A DNA stretch of 64,000 bases from assembly GCF_033118175.1 (NCBI RefSeq), contig NC_083696.1, forward strand, positions 32,969,001 through 33,033,000, read 5' to 3'. Within the stretch, counting starts at the first letter, position 1, and every line of letters starts with the position of its first letter. Source of the stretch: Dama dama (Eukaryota > Chordata > Mammalia > Artiodactyla > Cervidae). A program made the translations under genes and the position numbers. Positions 52,418 through 63,319 of the stretch are shown here, in pieces. The notes beneath the pieces are model-generated. The model did no database searches, was not told where the DNA came from, and saw only the letters and a program-made list of their open reading frames with translations.

Positions 52418-53098
52418 ATGTTCAACATTCAGAAAACAAAGATCATGGCATCTGGTCCCATCACTTCATGGCAAATAGATGGAGAAACAGTGGAAACAGT
52501 GGCAGACTTTATTTCTGGGGGCTCCAAAATCACTGCAGATGGTGACAGCAGCCATGAAATAAAAGACGCTTACTCCTTGGAAGAAAAGTTATAACCAACC
52601 TAGACAGCATATTAAAAAGCAGAGACATTACTTTACCAATAAAGGTCCATCTAGTCAAGGCTATGGTTTTTCCAGTAGTCATGTATGGACGTGAGAGTTG
52701 GACTATAAACAAAGCTGAGCGCCGAAGGATTGATGCTTTTGAACTATGGTGTTGGAGAAGACTCTTGAGAGTCCCTTGGATTGCAAGGAGATCCAACCAG
52801 TCCATCCTGAAGGAGATCAGTCCTGGGTGTTCATTGGAGGGACTGATGCTAAAGCTGAAACTCCAACACTTTGGCCACCTGATGTGAAGAGCTGACTCAT
52901 TTAAAAAGACTCTGATGCTGGGAAAGATTGAAGGTGGGAGGGGAAGGGGATGACAGAAGATGAAATGGTTTGATGGCATCACCGACTCGATGGACATGAG
53001 TTTGAGTAAACTCCAGGAGTTGATGATGGACAGGGAGGCCTGGCATGCTGCAGTCCATGGGGTCACAAAGAGTCAGACATGACTGAATGACTGAAGTG
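52418..53098 (+). mobile_element. BovB/ART2 3' copy nested in L1
   Basis: Starts 'gttcaacattcagaaaacaaagatcatggcatctgg' and ends 'catgactgaatgactgaagtg'. L1 ORF2 sequence stops at 'agattcacagagtaaa' on the left and resumes at 'gaaattgaaagagatacagtaatagcagg' on the right, so the BovB piece is the younger. A 74-residue BovB frame survives at 52663-52887. Confidence 0.93.
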
Positions 53099-55471
53099 AA
53101 AGGGAGAAATTGAAAGAGATACAGTAATAGCAGGAGACTTAACACCCCACTTATATCAATGGATTGATTATCCAAAAAGAAAATTAATAAGGATGTATCA
53201 GACTTTGATATGTTAGACCAGATGACCTTCCAGATTTACATAGAACATTCCATCAAAAAGCAGTAGATACACATTCTTCTCAAGGGCACGTGGAAGGTTC
53301 TCCAAGACAGTTCACATGTTAGGTCAGTAAACAAGTCTCAATAAATTTAAGAGGATTAAAATCCTATCAAACATCTTCTCCAAAGACAATTATATGAAAC
53401 TAAAATTTGGTCACAAGAAAAAAATTGGAAAAACTACAAAAACTGGAGATTAAGCAACATGTTACTGAACAACAAATAAGTCTTTAAAGAAACCAAAGAA
53501 GAAATAAAAATTTATAGAGATGAATGAAAATAGAAATTTTTCATACCAAAGTTTATGGAATGCAGCAAAACTGGTCACAAGCGGGACATTCATAGCAATA
53601 CAGGTCAACCTCAATAAACAAGAAAAGTCCTAAATAAGGAAGCTAACTTTCCACCCAAAGGAACTAGAAAAAGCATAACAAATGAAGCTAAATATTAGTA
53701 AAAGAAAGGAAATAATGAAGACCCAGACATAAATAAATAAAGACTAAAAAATAGAAAAGATCAATAAAACAAAAAGCTAGCTCTTTGAAAAGATAATATC
53801 AATAAAACTTCAGCTAAAAAAAAAAAAAAACTTCAGCTAGACTAATAAAAAAGAGACTCAAATATATAAAATCAGAAGTGAAAGAGGAAAAATAGCAATG
53901 ACATCATAGGAAAACAAAGGATCATAAGAAGCTGTTACAAACAATTATTTTCCAAAAAGTTGGACAAACTGGAATAAAAGGATAAACTCCTAGAAACATA
54001 ATTTTTCAAGATTGAATTATTAAGAAATAGAAGATCTGAATAGACAAATTACTAGTGAGGAAATTAAAACAGTAATCAAAATTCTCCCAACAAGCAAAAG
54101 CCCAGGACCAGGTAATTTTAATGGCAAATTCTACAAAAACATTCAAAGAATATTTAAGAACTATCTTTATTAAATTCTTCAGAAAAAACAAAAAACAACT
54201 GAAGAAGAAGGAACCTGCCAAAAGCATTCTACAAAGCTAATACTTCCCTGGTACCAAAACCAGACAAGGACACCATGAAAAAAGAAAATAACTGGCCAAT
54301 ATCTTGATGAACATAGATGCAAAATCCTCAACAAATATTAGCAAAATACATCTGATATGCATTAAAAGGATCACACACCACAGTGAAATGTAATTTATTC
54401 CAGGGATTCAAGGATGGTTCAATATCTGCAAATCAATCAATGTGATATATAACATTAACAAAATGAAGGATAAACAATCACACATGATCATCTCAATATA
54501 TAAAGAAAAAAGCACCTGACAAAATTTAACAACCACTTATGATAACAACGCAACAAAGAGGTCAAGAACAAGACAAAAATGCCCACACTTGCCGTTTTCA
54601 TTCAACATGATGTTGGAAGTCCTAGTCATAGGAATTGGGCAAGAAAAAGAAATGAAAGCACCCAAATCAGAAAGGAAAAAGCAAAACTGTCATGATTTGC
54701 AGATGACAAGATACCATATTAAGAAAACTCTGGAGTCCACCAAAAAATTATTATAACCAGTAAATTAATTCAGTGAAGTCACAGGATACAAAATCAATGT
54801 TCAGATATGTATAGCATTTCTACACACTAATAATGATCAGAAAAATAAACTAATAAAACAATCCCATTTTCAATTATACCAAAAAAATAAAATACCCAGG
54901 AATAAATTTAACCAAAAGTGAAAAGACCAGCACACAGAGAACTAAGACAATGATGAGAACTTGAAAAAAAAAAAAAAACACACAAATAAGTGGAAAGATA
55001 TTCCATATTCATGAACTGGAAGAATTAATCTTGTTAAAATGTCCATAGTACCCAAAGTAGTCTATAAATTCAGTGTAAACTCTATCAAAATTCCAATGGC
55101 ATATTTCATAGACCTAGAATAAATAATCCCAAGATTTGTATGGTACCATTAAAGAACCCGAATAGCCAAAACTATCATGAGATAAAAGAGCAAAGTTGGA
55201 GACATCTCACTCCCTGATTTCACACTGTACTAAAAAACTACAGTAATCAAAACAGTTTGGCATGGGCACAAAAACAGACACACAGATCAAGAGACAGAAG
55301 TGAGAACTCAGAAATAAACGCATACACACAGACAATTAATATACAATATATAATATACAGTATACAGACAATTAACTTATAACAAAGGAGCAAAGAACAT
55401 ACAGTGGAGAAGAACAATCTCTTCAACACAACAAATGGTGCTGGGAAAACTGGACAGCCATATGCAAAAGA

Positions 55472-55666
55472 ATGAAACTAGAAAACTATCTCATGCCACC
55501 TGCAAAAATTAACTCAGAATGGATTAAAAATTTGAATGTAACACCTGAAACCATAAAATTCTTAGATGGAAACATAGGCAATAATCTCCCTGACATTAGT
55601 TTTAAAAATGTTTTTGTAGATCTGAATCCAAAGGCAAGGGAAACAAAGGCAAAAATAAATAAATAA
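55472..55666 (+). pseudogene. L1 ORF2 remnant
   Basis: 64 residues: 'MKLENYLMPPAKINSEWIKNLNVTPETIK', then 'LDGNIGNNLPDI', homologous to 38622-38912 of the young L1 (MKLEHFLTPYTKINSKWIKDLNVTPETIK) but diverged. Shows that the older element is the same kind of L1. Confidence 0.85.
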
Positions 55667-56217
55667 GACTTCATGAAACTAAAAAGCTCCTTTACAGTGA
55701 AGGAAACTGTCATCAAAATAAAAATTCAACCTATGAGTAAAAGAAGATATTTACAAATCATATATCTGATAAGGGGTTAATATCCAAAATATATAAAGAA
55801 CTCATACAACTCAACAATAGAAAACCAAACAACCAGATTAAAAATGTATGAAAAATCTGAATAAACATTTTTTCCCCAAGACATATAGATGGCCAACAAG
55901 CACATGAAAATATGTTCAACATCACTAATTATTAGGGAAATGCAAATCAAAACCATGTAAGATATCACCTCACACCTGTTAGAATGGCTATTATTGAAAG
56001 GCAAGAAATAACAAATGTTGGCAATGATATTGAACAAGAGACTCTTAACACCGGTGGTGAGGATAAACTGGTACAGCCGCCATGTAAAAAAGTATGGAGA
56101 CTCCTCAAAAAATTAAGAATAGAAGTACCATATGACCCCATTTGTCTACTTCTGGGTATTTATACCAGAACATAAAAACACTAATTCAAAAGGATATATG
56201 CATCCATATGTTCAATG

Positions 56218-56690
56218 GACCATTTCTAGGGAAGACTTTTAGGCACAGAGAGAGTGTGTCTTCTAATTATTATCTCCCAGCAATGAACAGGTATCTGGGA
56301 TTCAGTGTCAGGCTGCCTATTTCAGGACAAGGGGAGTCTGGTCACTGTAATCCTCTCTCCCTTCCAACCCAGCTTTGGGAACTCAAAGAACACCTAGTCC
56401 ACCCTCTGTCCCTGGCCTCCCCTCCTCAAGAATCCTGCTCATACATTGCATTCCATGCTCAGTGGTCATGACTGTCCACTGGGAAGCAACATTCATGGCT
56501 TTTCCATGAATGATCCTGTTATCTACTTGGTAAAGCTCTGTTCCCACCACCCCCATGCCACAACACTGCACTGGGTTTATGGCAGCCAAGAGTGGACAAG
56601 AGACTTGTATGATATTGTATGATATCACTTCTCTGCAATTTTAAAACAATACAAATGAATACACATGCAAAACAGAAACAAACTCAAGAT
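56218..56690 (+). other. Non-SINE part of a composite insertion
   Basis: About 470 bp that interrupts L1 ORF2. 56218-56590 is not recognised. 56595-56690 ('ttgtatgatatcacttctctgcaattttaaaacaatacaaatg') resembles an L1 3' UTR segment. It is followed at once by a Bov-tA. The whole 683 bp is flanked by the 10-bp ATGTTCAATG (56208-56217 and 56901-56910). Confidence 0.6.
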
Positions 56691-56900
56691 TTAGAGGCTT
56701 CACTGGTGGCTCACTGATAAAGAACCTGACTGCCAGCTCAGGAGATGTGGGTTCGATCCCTGGGTCAGGACAATCCCATGGAGGAGGAAATGGCAACCCA
56801 CTCCAGTATTCTTGCCTGGAGAATTCCATGGACAGAAGAGCCTGGCAGGCTATAGTCTATGGAGTTGCAAAGAGTCAAATGTGACTTAGCAACTACACAC
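56691..56900 (+). mobile_element. Bov-tA SINE at the 3' end of a composite insertion
   Basis: 'gaggcttcactggtggctcactgataaag' through 'gggttcgatccctgggtcagg' to 'gtgacttagcaactacacac'. Its 3' end abuts the right copy of the 10-bp repeat, but there is no matching repeat at its own 5' end. Confidence 0.93.
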
Positions 56901-57507
56901 ATGTTCAATGCAGCATTATTTACAGTAGACAAGATGTGTTGACAACCCAAGTGTCCATCAATAGATGAATGGCTAAGAAGATGTGATATGTGATATATAT
57001 ACATATATTTTGTTGGAATATTATTTAATGGAATTGAGTATTATTCAATGGAATATTATTCAGCCATTAAAAACAATGAAATCTTTCCATTTGTGACAAT
57101 ATGGATGGACCTTGAAGATACTATGGTAACAGAAATAAGTCAGACAAAAGACAAATACCATGTGATTTCACTCATCTGTAGAATCTAAAAAACAAAACAA
57201 ACAAACAAAACAGAAACCAACTCATAGATACAGAGATCAGATTAGTGGTTACCAGAGAGAAAGGGGGTCAGGGTGAGCAAAATGAGTGAAGAGGGTCAAC
57301 TGTATGGTGACAGATGGTAACTAGGCTGGTGGGATGATTACTCTTTAGTGTACACAGATGTGAAATTACAATATAATACAGCTGAAACTTATTAAAAAAA
57401 AACTATTTTGAAAAAATTCACTCAGGCTGATGCATGAAGAAAGGCCAGAAGATCACAAGAGTGGGAGAGGGAGACAGGATGGAAGGCTGTGGCAGTCATC
57501 CAGGAAC

Positions 57508-57835
57508 AAGCAATTGTGGCAAACTTTCTCTGCAAAGAGCCAAATGATAAATATTTCCAGCGCTGCAGGCCATACAGACTTTGCTGCAACTACTCCATAT
57601 GCCCTTGAGTGCAAAAGTAGCCACACACAATATGTAAATAGGCATGATTCTATTCTAATAAAACTTTATTTATGGACATTGACATGTGAATTTCATATAA
57701 AGCTCATGTGTCACAAAATGTTATCCTTCTTTTGTTTTTTCCCAAACCACTTAAAAATGTTAAAACTATTCTTAGCCTACAGACTACATAAGCTGAACTT
57801 GGCCCAAGGGCCATAGTTTGTGGACAGACAGGTTT
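57508..57835 (+). mobile_element. hAT-type MER DNA transposon remnant
   Basis: 'attgtggcaaactttctctgcaaagagcc', 'gactttgctgcaactactcc', 'ctaataaaactttatttatgg', and the far end 'cccaagggccatagtttgtggacag', which mirrors the start. The longest of the three copies; contains about 90 bp of extra AT-rich sequence. Confidence 0.78.
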
Positions 57836-58029
57836 GAAGTTTACAAGGATACAGAACTCACATGATGTCTGACTGGGTGCACATGGCAAGGAAGGAAAAG
57901 AAAAGAATGGAGGAATCTGCTGGGTTTTGACCTGAGCTGCTGCCTTAGAGTCCTGGGGAGATGAATTCACACCCCCTTTAATGTTCTTCACTGTGCCATA
58001 AATCTAACCACCTGGCACTGAGGTTTAAG

Positions 58030-58350
58030 ATCTCACGGCCAACTTCCCCAGCCTTGCCTCTGACCACCATCCTTCACACGCCCTGCCTTCCAATCAAGAA
58101 TGTTTCCAGTTTGCAGGCTCTTGCTCACACACCTACAAGGCCCTTCCTCTTCTTTCCTCTGTGTCCAAATCCCATGCATCCATCATAGGCTGTGACACCT
58201 GTCCTACCGACTCCTCCAGCTCTCCTAAGAGGAAGGACCAGGGTGCCGCCCCTCTACATGTACCACTCCCATTGCCTTGCTCAGCCTCTGTTTGCATTTT
58301 AGGTGCTAATATTCACATCTCAGGTCTCTGATCTAAGTATAAGAACCAAA
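58030..58350. repeat. Possible L2 fragment
   Basis: Pyrimidine-rich 'gctcttgctcacacacctacaaggcccttcctc', 'aatcccatgcatccatcataggc' resemble an L2 3' part. Weak. Confidence 0.4.
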
Positions 58351-58503
58351 GGGATAGATCTGTATTTCATTGATATTATTATATCCTCCCATGGCCAGCC
58401 CCTTTCAGAACTTCCTGGATTTCTTACGTTCTGTAGGCACTGAAATTTTTATTAGGATATTTAAGGAGACAAGTGTGAAGATGTGGAAACAAGAATTATA
58501 CAT

Positions 58504-59355
58504 ATTCCTGAACGAGATGCTGGGCTGGATGAATCACAGGCTGGAATCAAGATTGCCAGGAGAAATATCAATAACTTTAGGTATGCAGATGATACCACCT
58601 TAATGGCAGAAAGTGAAGAAGAACTAAAGAGCCTCTTGATGAAGGTGAAAGTGGAGAGTAAAAAAGCTGGCTTAAAATGCAACATTCAGAAAACTAAGAT
58701 TATGGCATCTGGTCCCATCACTTTATGGCAAGCAGATGTGGAAAAAATTGGAAACAGTAAAAGATTTTATTATCTTGGGCTCCAAAATCACTGCAGATGG
58801 TGACTGTAGCCATAAAATTAAAACATGCTTGCTCCTTGAAAGAAAAGCTCTAGACAGCATATTAAAAAGCAGAGACATCACTTTGCTGACAAAGGTCCAT
58901 ATAGTCAAAGCTATGGTTTTTCCAGTAGTCATGTGCAAATGTGAGAGTGGGACCATAAAGAAGGCTGAGTGCTGAAGAAGTGATGCTTTCAAACTGTGGT
59001 GCTCGAGAAGACTCTTGAGAGTCCCTTGGATGGCAAGGTGATCAAACCAGTCAATCCTAAAGGAAATCAATACTGAATATTCACTGGAAGTATGGATGCT
59101 GGAGCTGAAGTTCCAATATTTTGGCCACCTGATGTAAACAGCCAACTCATTGGAAAAGACCCTAATTCTGGGAAAGATTGAGGGCATGAGGAGTAGGGAG
59201 TGACAGAGGATGAGATGGTTGGATGGTATCATTGACTCAATGGACATAGTTTGAGCAGACTCCACAAGATAGTGAAGGACAGTGAAGTCTGACATGCTGC
59301 AGTCCACGGGATCACAAAGAGTCAGACATGACTGAGCAACTGAAAAACAACAACT
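58504..59355 (+). mobile_element. BovB LINE, 5'-truncated
   Basis: Starts 'gagatgctgggctggatgaatcacaggctgg' and ends 'catgactgagcaactgaaaaac'. The catalytic YADD box is intact (58582-58593, RYADDTTLMAESEEELKSLL), but the copy begins just before it, so no functional enzyme is possible. Frame 58483-58803 ends by a frameshift at 'ttattatcttgggctcc'. Antisense to NTRK2. Confidence 0.94.
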
Positions 59356-59480
59356 GAATGAGAAATTTGGTTTCTTGACAGTCTAGTAATAATCTTTTAA
59401 AGGACAATTTTTTTTTTTTTGAGAAACTTAAAGTTTTTGAAAGTTACCATACCATGTTTTATTCTCACTAACAATATCTA

Positions 59481-59690
59481 GGGGCTTCCCAGGTGGCATT
59501 AGTAGTAAAGAACCTGTCTGCAGGAGACCCAAGAGTTGCAGGTTCCATCCCTGAGCCAGGAAGATCTTCTGGAGGAGGGCATGGCAGCCCACTCCAGTAT
59601 TCTTGCTTGGAGAATTCCATGGACAGAGGAGCCTGGCAGTCCATGTGGTCACAGAGTCGGATATGACTGAGCAACTTAACAGGCACACAC
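59481..59690 (+). mobile_element. Bov-tA SINE
   Basis: 'ggggcttcccaggtggcattagtag' through 'agcccactccagtattcttgc' to 'gagtcggatatgactgagcaac'. Antisense to NTRK2. Confidence 0.93.
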
Positions 59691-59764
59691 GCATGCCCGC
59701 AGTAATAGCTAAGGCTTTCTATTTTTCCACAACCTTGCCAACATTTGTTTGTATCTGTCTTTTG

Positions 59765-59882
59765 TTTTGTTTTTGGCTTCCAAGTGACATGTGGTATCTT
59801 AGTTCTCAGACCAGGGATGGAACTCATGTCCCCTGTTGGGTGCAGGGTCTTAACCACTGGACAGCCAAAGAAGTCCCTGAAG
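59765..59882 (+). mobile_element. CHR-like tRNA-derived SINE fragment
   Basis: 'gacatgtggtatcttagttctcagaccagggatggaactc' then 'cttaaccactggacagccaaagaagtccc' match the CHR-type SINE known from cetaceans, hippos and ruminants. Strand assignment relative to its tRNA head is uncertain. Confidence 0.75.
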
Positions 59883-59940
59883 GACAGAAATTTAAAACAG
59901 GAATCATCAGCAATAAGTCAGAGGCTATACAGCACCTTTA

Positions 59941-60120
59941 TGTGTGTGTTAGTTGTTCAGTCATGTCTGACTCTTTGTGACCCCATGGAATTCTCCAGGC
60001 AAGAATGCTGGAATGTGTTGCCATTCCCTTCTCCAGAGGACTTTCCCAACTCAGGGACTGAACCTGGGTCTTCTGCATTGCAGGCAGATTCTTTACCATC
60101 TGAGCCACCAGGGAGACCAC
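59941..60120 (-). mobile_element. Bov-tA SINE with precise internal deletion, near exon
   Basis: 'tgtgtgtgttagttgttcagtcatg' to 'ccatctgagccaccagggag'. The block between the two CCATGGA boxes of the consensus is gone: it reads GACCCCATGGAATTCTCC in one step. Ends about 174 bp downstream of the 98-nt exon donor. Same orientation as NTRK2. Confidence 0.94.
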
Positions 60121-60293
60121 AGCACTTTTATAAAGTCTCTTAAATCTTTCTATTAGTTCCTCTACCCTTCAACACCATATTTACATCTGAATAAAAGTGT
60201 TTTGTTGAATGACTGGCATTGAAGGTCCCTCAGGCATTCAAGCAATCAAAATGCTCAAAACCAGTTTAGGAAACAAGTAAGCATCTCACTCAC

Positions 60294-60391
60294 CGAGAGG
60301 TGTTCCCGACCCGTGTCAACAACACCTGTGGGAAGAGTTCCATTGCTTTTGTTCGTGGTGTCCCCAATGTCATTTGCAGCGGTCCCGTAAT
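60294..60391 (-). CDS. NTRK2: NTRK2 (TrkB) juxtamembrane extracellular stalk exon
   Basis: 98-nt internal exon. The acceptor is ...CCAATTTAAG after a pyrimidine-rich tract and the donor is CTCTCG|gtgagtg, a strong match. Starting in phase 1 it reads (D)YGTAANDIGDTTN, then KSNGTLPTGVVDTGREHLS, and ends in phase 0. This is the low-complexity linker between the second Ig domain and the membrane helix of TrkB; ANDIGDTTN and GREHLS are strongly TrkB-like. Two overlapping N-glycosylation sequons are visible: N-K-S and N-G-T, three residues apart. By recollection human TrkB has a different, one-residue-longer centre here, so the middle is the divergent part and the ends are conserved. The exon lies 2.93 kb upstream-to-downstream from the 36-nt exon and 13.4 kb before the transmembrane exon; a SINE ends about 170 bp past its donor. 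Confidence 0.97.
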
Positions 60392-60804
60392 CTTAAATTG
60401 GAGAAAGAGGAAAAAGAAGGAAGCATGAAGTTGTCTTTAGGCTGCAATCCAACATGAGCCACAGTAGAATCCAGAACAATGCAGGACAAATCACAAGCTT
60501 CCAAACCACTGACAGTGTGGCTGGGGAGAAACATGACGCCCCCTACCTTGGTTTAAATTCTCTGTAAGACTGAGTGATGTCAAAATCGTATTCAACTCAG
60601 ATCTTTACATCACTGCTTTGTTGGTCAAATTCCAAACCAGGTTTAGGATTTTTCTCTGCACATGAAGGTTTTATATTATATAATATTGTATATAATATCA
60701 ATATATTCCTTTTTTGATAAAGTATTTAATGAAAATACAAAAAAATCGGCCATACAAGAGTCATAGATTTATAGGCCTAGAAGAGTCTTCGGAAATTGAG
60801 TCTA

Positions 60805-60930
60805 ACCACCAGTTTTACAGCTGAAGAATGAAATCTCAGAGATGTTACTAGTAATTACTAGTTTTAAGGTCAATTGGCAAGAAGGCAACAGAGTCCAGAA
60901 ATCAGACTTGAAATCAGCAGCACTGATTTC
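60805..60930 (-). repeat. MIR-like fragment
   Basis: 'ccagttttacagctgaagaatgaaatctcagagatgttac' and 'gaaatcagacttgaaatc' weakly follow minus-strand MIR. Confidence 0.5.
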
Positions 60931-62335
60931 CGGACATCTTACTTATTCACTTAAAATAGAATGTGGACTCAGCACTGAGAGCGACTTGAGTCCACATTTG
61001 AACTTTTTAAAAGAGTTCTGAATTGCCAATATTTCAGTTGCAGAATTAACGTATAGGGAACTTCACCAACACAACACTTAGAATTGTGAGGCTATGTTCT
61101 CATAGTTCTCAAATGTAGCTGCTCCTCTGGATCAATTTTAGCCTACATGGATCAGGATAGAAATAAATGATTTTTCTGTGGGGAGCATCTTTATTATTAT
61201 ATATAAAAGTCATAAAAAGTTTTTAGTAAACTTATTGCAGACAATTTTTTTTTATAAATGGTTTGTATTTTTATTCTAAATAGACATGGTGCCTTCAATT
61301 TTGATCCTGAACAACCAACCTCATTAAGCCAGCCCCAGCTAATCTTCCCTTGGTAGAAATATCATGCTGGCCTCAAGGCAACCAATTTAAATTATATTCT
61401 TATTAGCAGAGTGTTCCTTTGAATGTGAATGAAAATTAACAGAAACAGCATTTATTTTCTATCTGTGGCTGTTTCATTCTTAACTGCAAAACTATATTCT
61501 TATCATTTTCATTTTGAAAATATTAGAACTTATTAATATTTCAAACACTAGGAGATATCATTTATTTGCTTATTTTCCCTCTTCATATTATATCCAGCTA
61601 CTCATACAAAATTAAATCATTAAAGTATCTACAGTTTAATATAACAACATTTTAGGCCAAATATCCAAAGTGTGATCTGAGTCCAATGGAAAGACTTAAT
61701 TTGAGAGACTTAAAATTATTGGAAAGGAGTTCAAAACATAATTTTAAAATGGAAAAATCACAATACAATTTCTCTGTGATACAATTTGACGTACACTTTC
61801 TTTAAACCATATCAGAACAAATAAATATAAAAATACACAAATGACATCCACAAAATCACCCAAATCACAACAGCCTGGAGGATATATGGCTTAACATGCA
61901 TAAAGCAAGAAAAGACAATTTAATTCCCTAGATAAAATTAGCTCAAGTTAAATATACACACATAAACACAGAGAGAATCATTTTATATTTAAAAATGCAA
62001 ATTATTTTTACATTAAAAATATAAATATACACATTTGTCAAGGTGTGCATCAGAATTAAAGAATAGACTATTTTATAAAATAATTATATAAATGCAACAT
62101 TTTGATCAATGTAACTTTTTATCAATTTTAAATTTCAAGCCAAGTCTTGAAATTGAGCCTGCCATTTCCCCAAAAGAAGCCTCCTGGTCATGAAGGTGGT
62201 TTCAAAACTATTAACAATGGATTCTCATACCTAGTAAAATGACCCTGGAATTCAATTAAAATAGCAAAGGAAAGATGAGATATTTGGTAAGCTAATACAG
62301 TGGACAGTTTGGTTCTCTCCTTCCACATTCCAAAA

Positions 62336-62526
62336 GTAAAAGGGTTAGTTCCTCAGTTGTGTCTGACTTTTTACAACCCCATGAACTGAAGCCCTCCAGG
62401 CTCCCTGTCCATGGAATTCTCCAGGCAAGAATACTGGAGTGGGTATCCATTCCCTTCTCCAGGAGATCCTCCCAACCCAGGGATCGAACCCAGGTCTCCT
62501 GCCTTGCAGGCAGATTCTTTACCATT
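62336..62526 (-). mobile_element. Bov-tA SINE
   Basis: 'aagggttagttcctcagttgtgtctgac' to 'cttgcaggcagattctttaccattt'. Its tRNA head is cut short. Same orientation as NTRK2. Confidence 0.92.
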
Positions 62527-63319
62527 TAAGAGAGACCCATTTTATTCAAGGGAATTTATTCCTCTATTAAAGTTGATCTAAACTCCAGGGGTGGATCTAT
62601 TTTACCAAGGGTTAATCCAGCCCTCAATACTGGAGGCAAAAAATGAACCATGACCAATTGAGTCCTGGGTCAGAAACAGGGAGGGTTTGATGGAGGTCTC
62701 TGGGAAAGTTCTCCTTCTTCTGGAACAATTTCAGAAGTTCCTCCCTTTCTCCCATCAATGTGAATGACTCATTTTAAGACCATAAGAGAAACAGCCTTCA
62801 GTGAAGCCAGCACAATGGGCAGGAGGGTGCAGAGATGGAAAAACACAAACAAACCTGGATCCCTGATGATACGGTTGAGCTGCTGGTTTCACCAACCTTA
62901 AAACATGCCTTGCCTTTGAGGTTCCTGTCTCTGAGCCAGGCTTTTTCATTTACGTAAGAAACATAATTTTGAATTGGGTTTACCGTCATAGCCAGAAACT
63001 GATACACCTCCCTTTTCTTGGTAGTCAAGGCTTTTAAACAGGTAATTAGTTCCCAATTATGGAAACAAAATGTCTGTTACAGCGGAATGGATTTACTACT
63101 TCCAAGAACAAGCATGAGAGAGAAAACACTATTTACAGGCATTGTAAATATCAAGGGAAAACAGCCATCAATACCAAATGATTTTTGAAGTATTATTTTG
63201 GCCTAAGTCATGCTTGAAGTGTATATTTAATTGAGCTTAAAGTTCTTCTTTCAGTTGATTTATTACATTTTAGACAAATATTTTGAAAAAATACAAAATA
63301 CAGACCACATGATAGCTAC

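Larger units (their letters stand above)
51630..57412 (+). mobile_element. Old L1, internally deleted, with nested insertions
   Basis: Begins with an L1 5' UTR-like 'caagacggcagtgtaagaagacc...catctcctacc' and ends in a 3' UTR with 'accagagagaaagggggtcag', 'gtgtacacagatgtgaaa' and poly-A. In between are ORF2 pieces: 'ataaatgggctaaattcaccaatcaaaag', 'atcaatgtgatatataacattaacaaaatg', 'atgctgggaaaactggacagcc', 'catgaaaatatgttcaacatcactaattattag'. ORF1 is absent and ORF2 has many stops. Interrupted by 52418-53098 and 56218-56900. Antisense to NTRK2. Confidence 0.9.
46929..60293 (-). other. NTRK2: NTRK2 13.4-kb intron before the transmembrane exon
   Basis: Complete intron between the stalk exon (donor 60293-60292) and the transmembrane exon (acceptor 46930-46929). 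It is dominated by insertions: an old L1 at 51.6-57.4 kb split by a BovB/ART2 copy and by a SINE-tailed insertion, a BovB copy at 58.5-59.35 kb, five Bov-tA SINEs, one CHR-like SINE, two hAT-type MER copies and several MIR pieces. No coding exon recognised. Confidence 0.92.
60392..63319 (-). other. NTRK2: NTRK2 2.9-kb intron between stalk exons
   Basis: Complete intron joining the 36-nt and 98-nt exons (donor at 63319-63318, acceptor at 60393-60392). It is mostly unique AT-rich sequence, with one Bov-tA SINE at 62336-62526 and a MIR-like piece near 60805-60930. An ATAT-rich patch lies at 60671-60705. I see no additional exon with both splice sites and a TrkB-like reading. Confidence 0.9.

Noticed and set aside
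52530..53066. 178-residue minus-strand frame
   Set aside because: Antisense shadow of the BovB/ART2 copy; the same pattern recurs at 58723-59307 and 28235-28531 in other copies.
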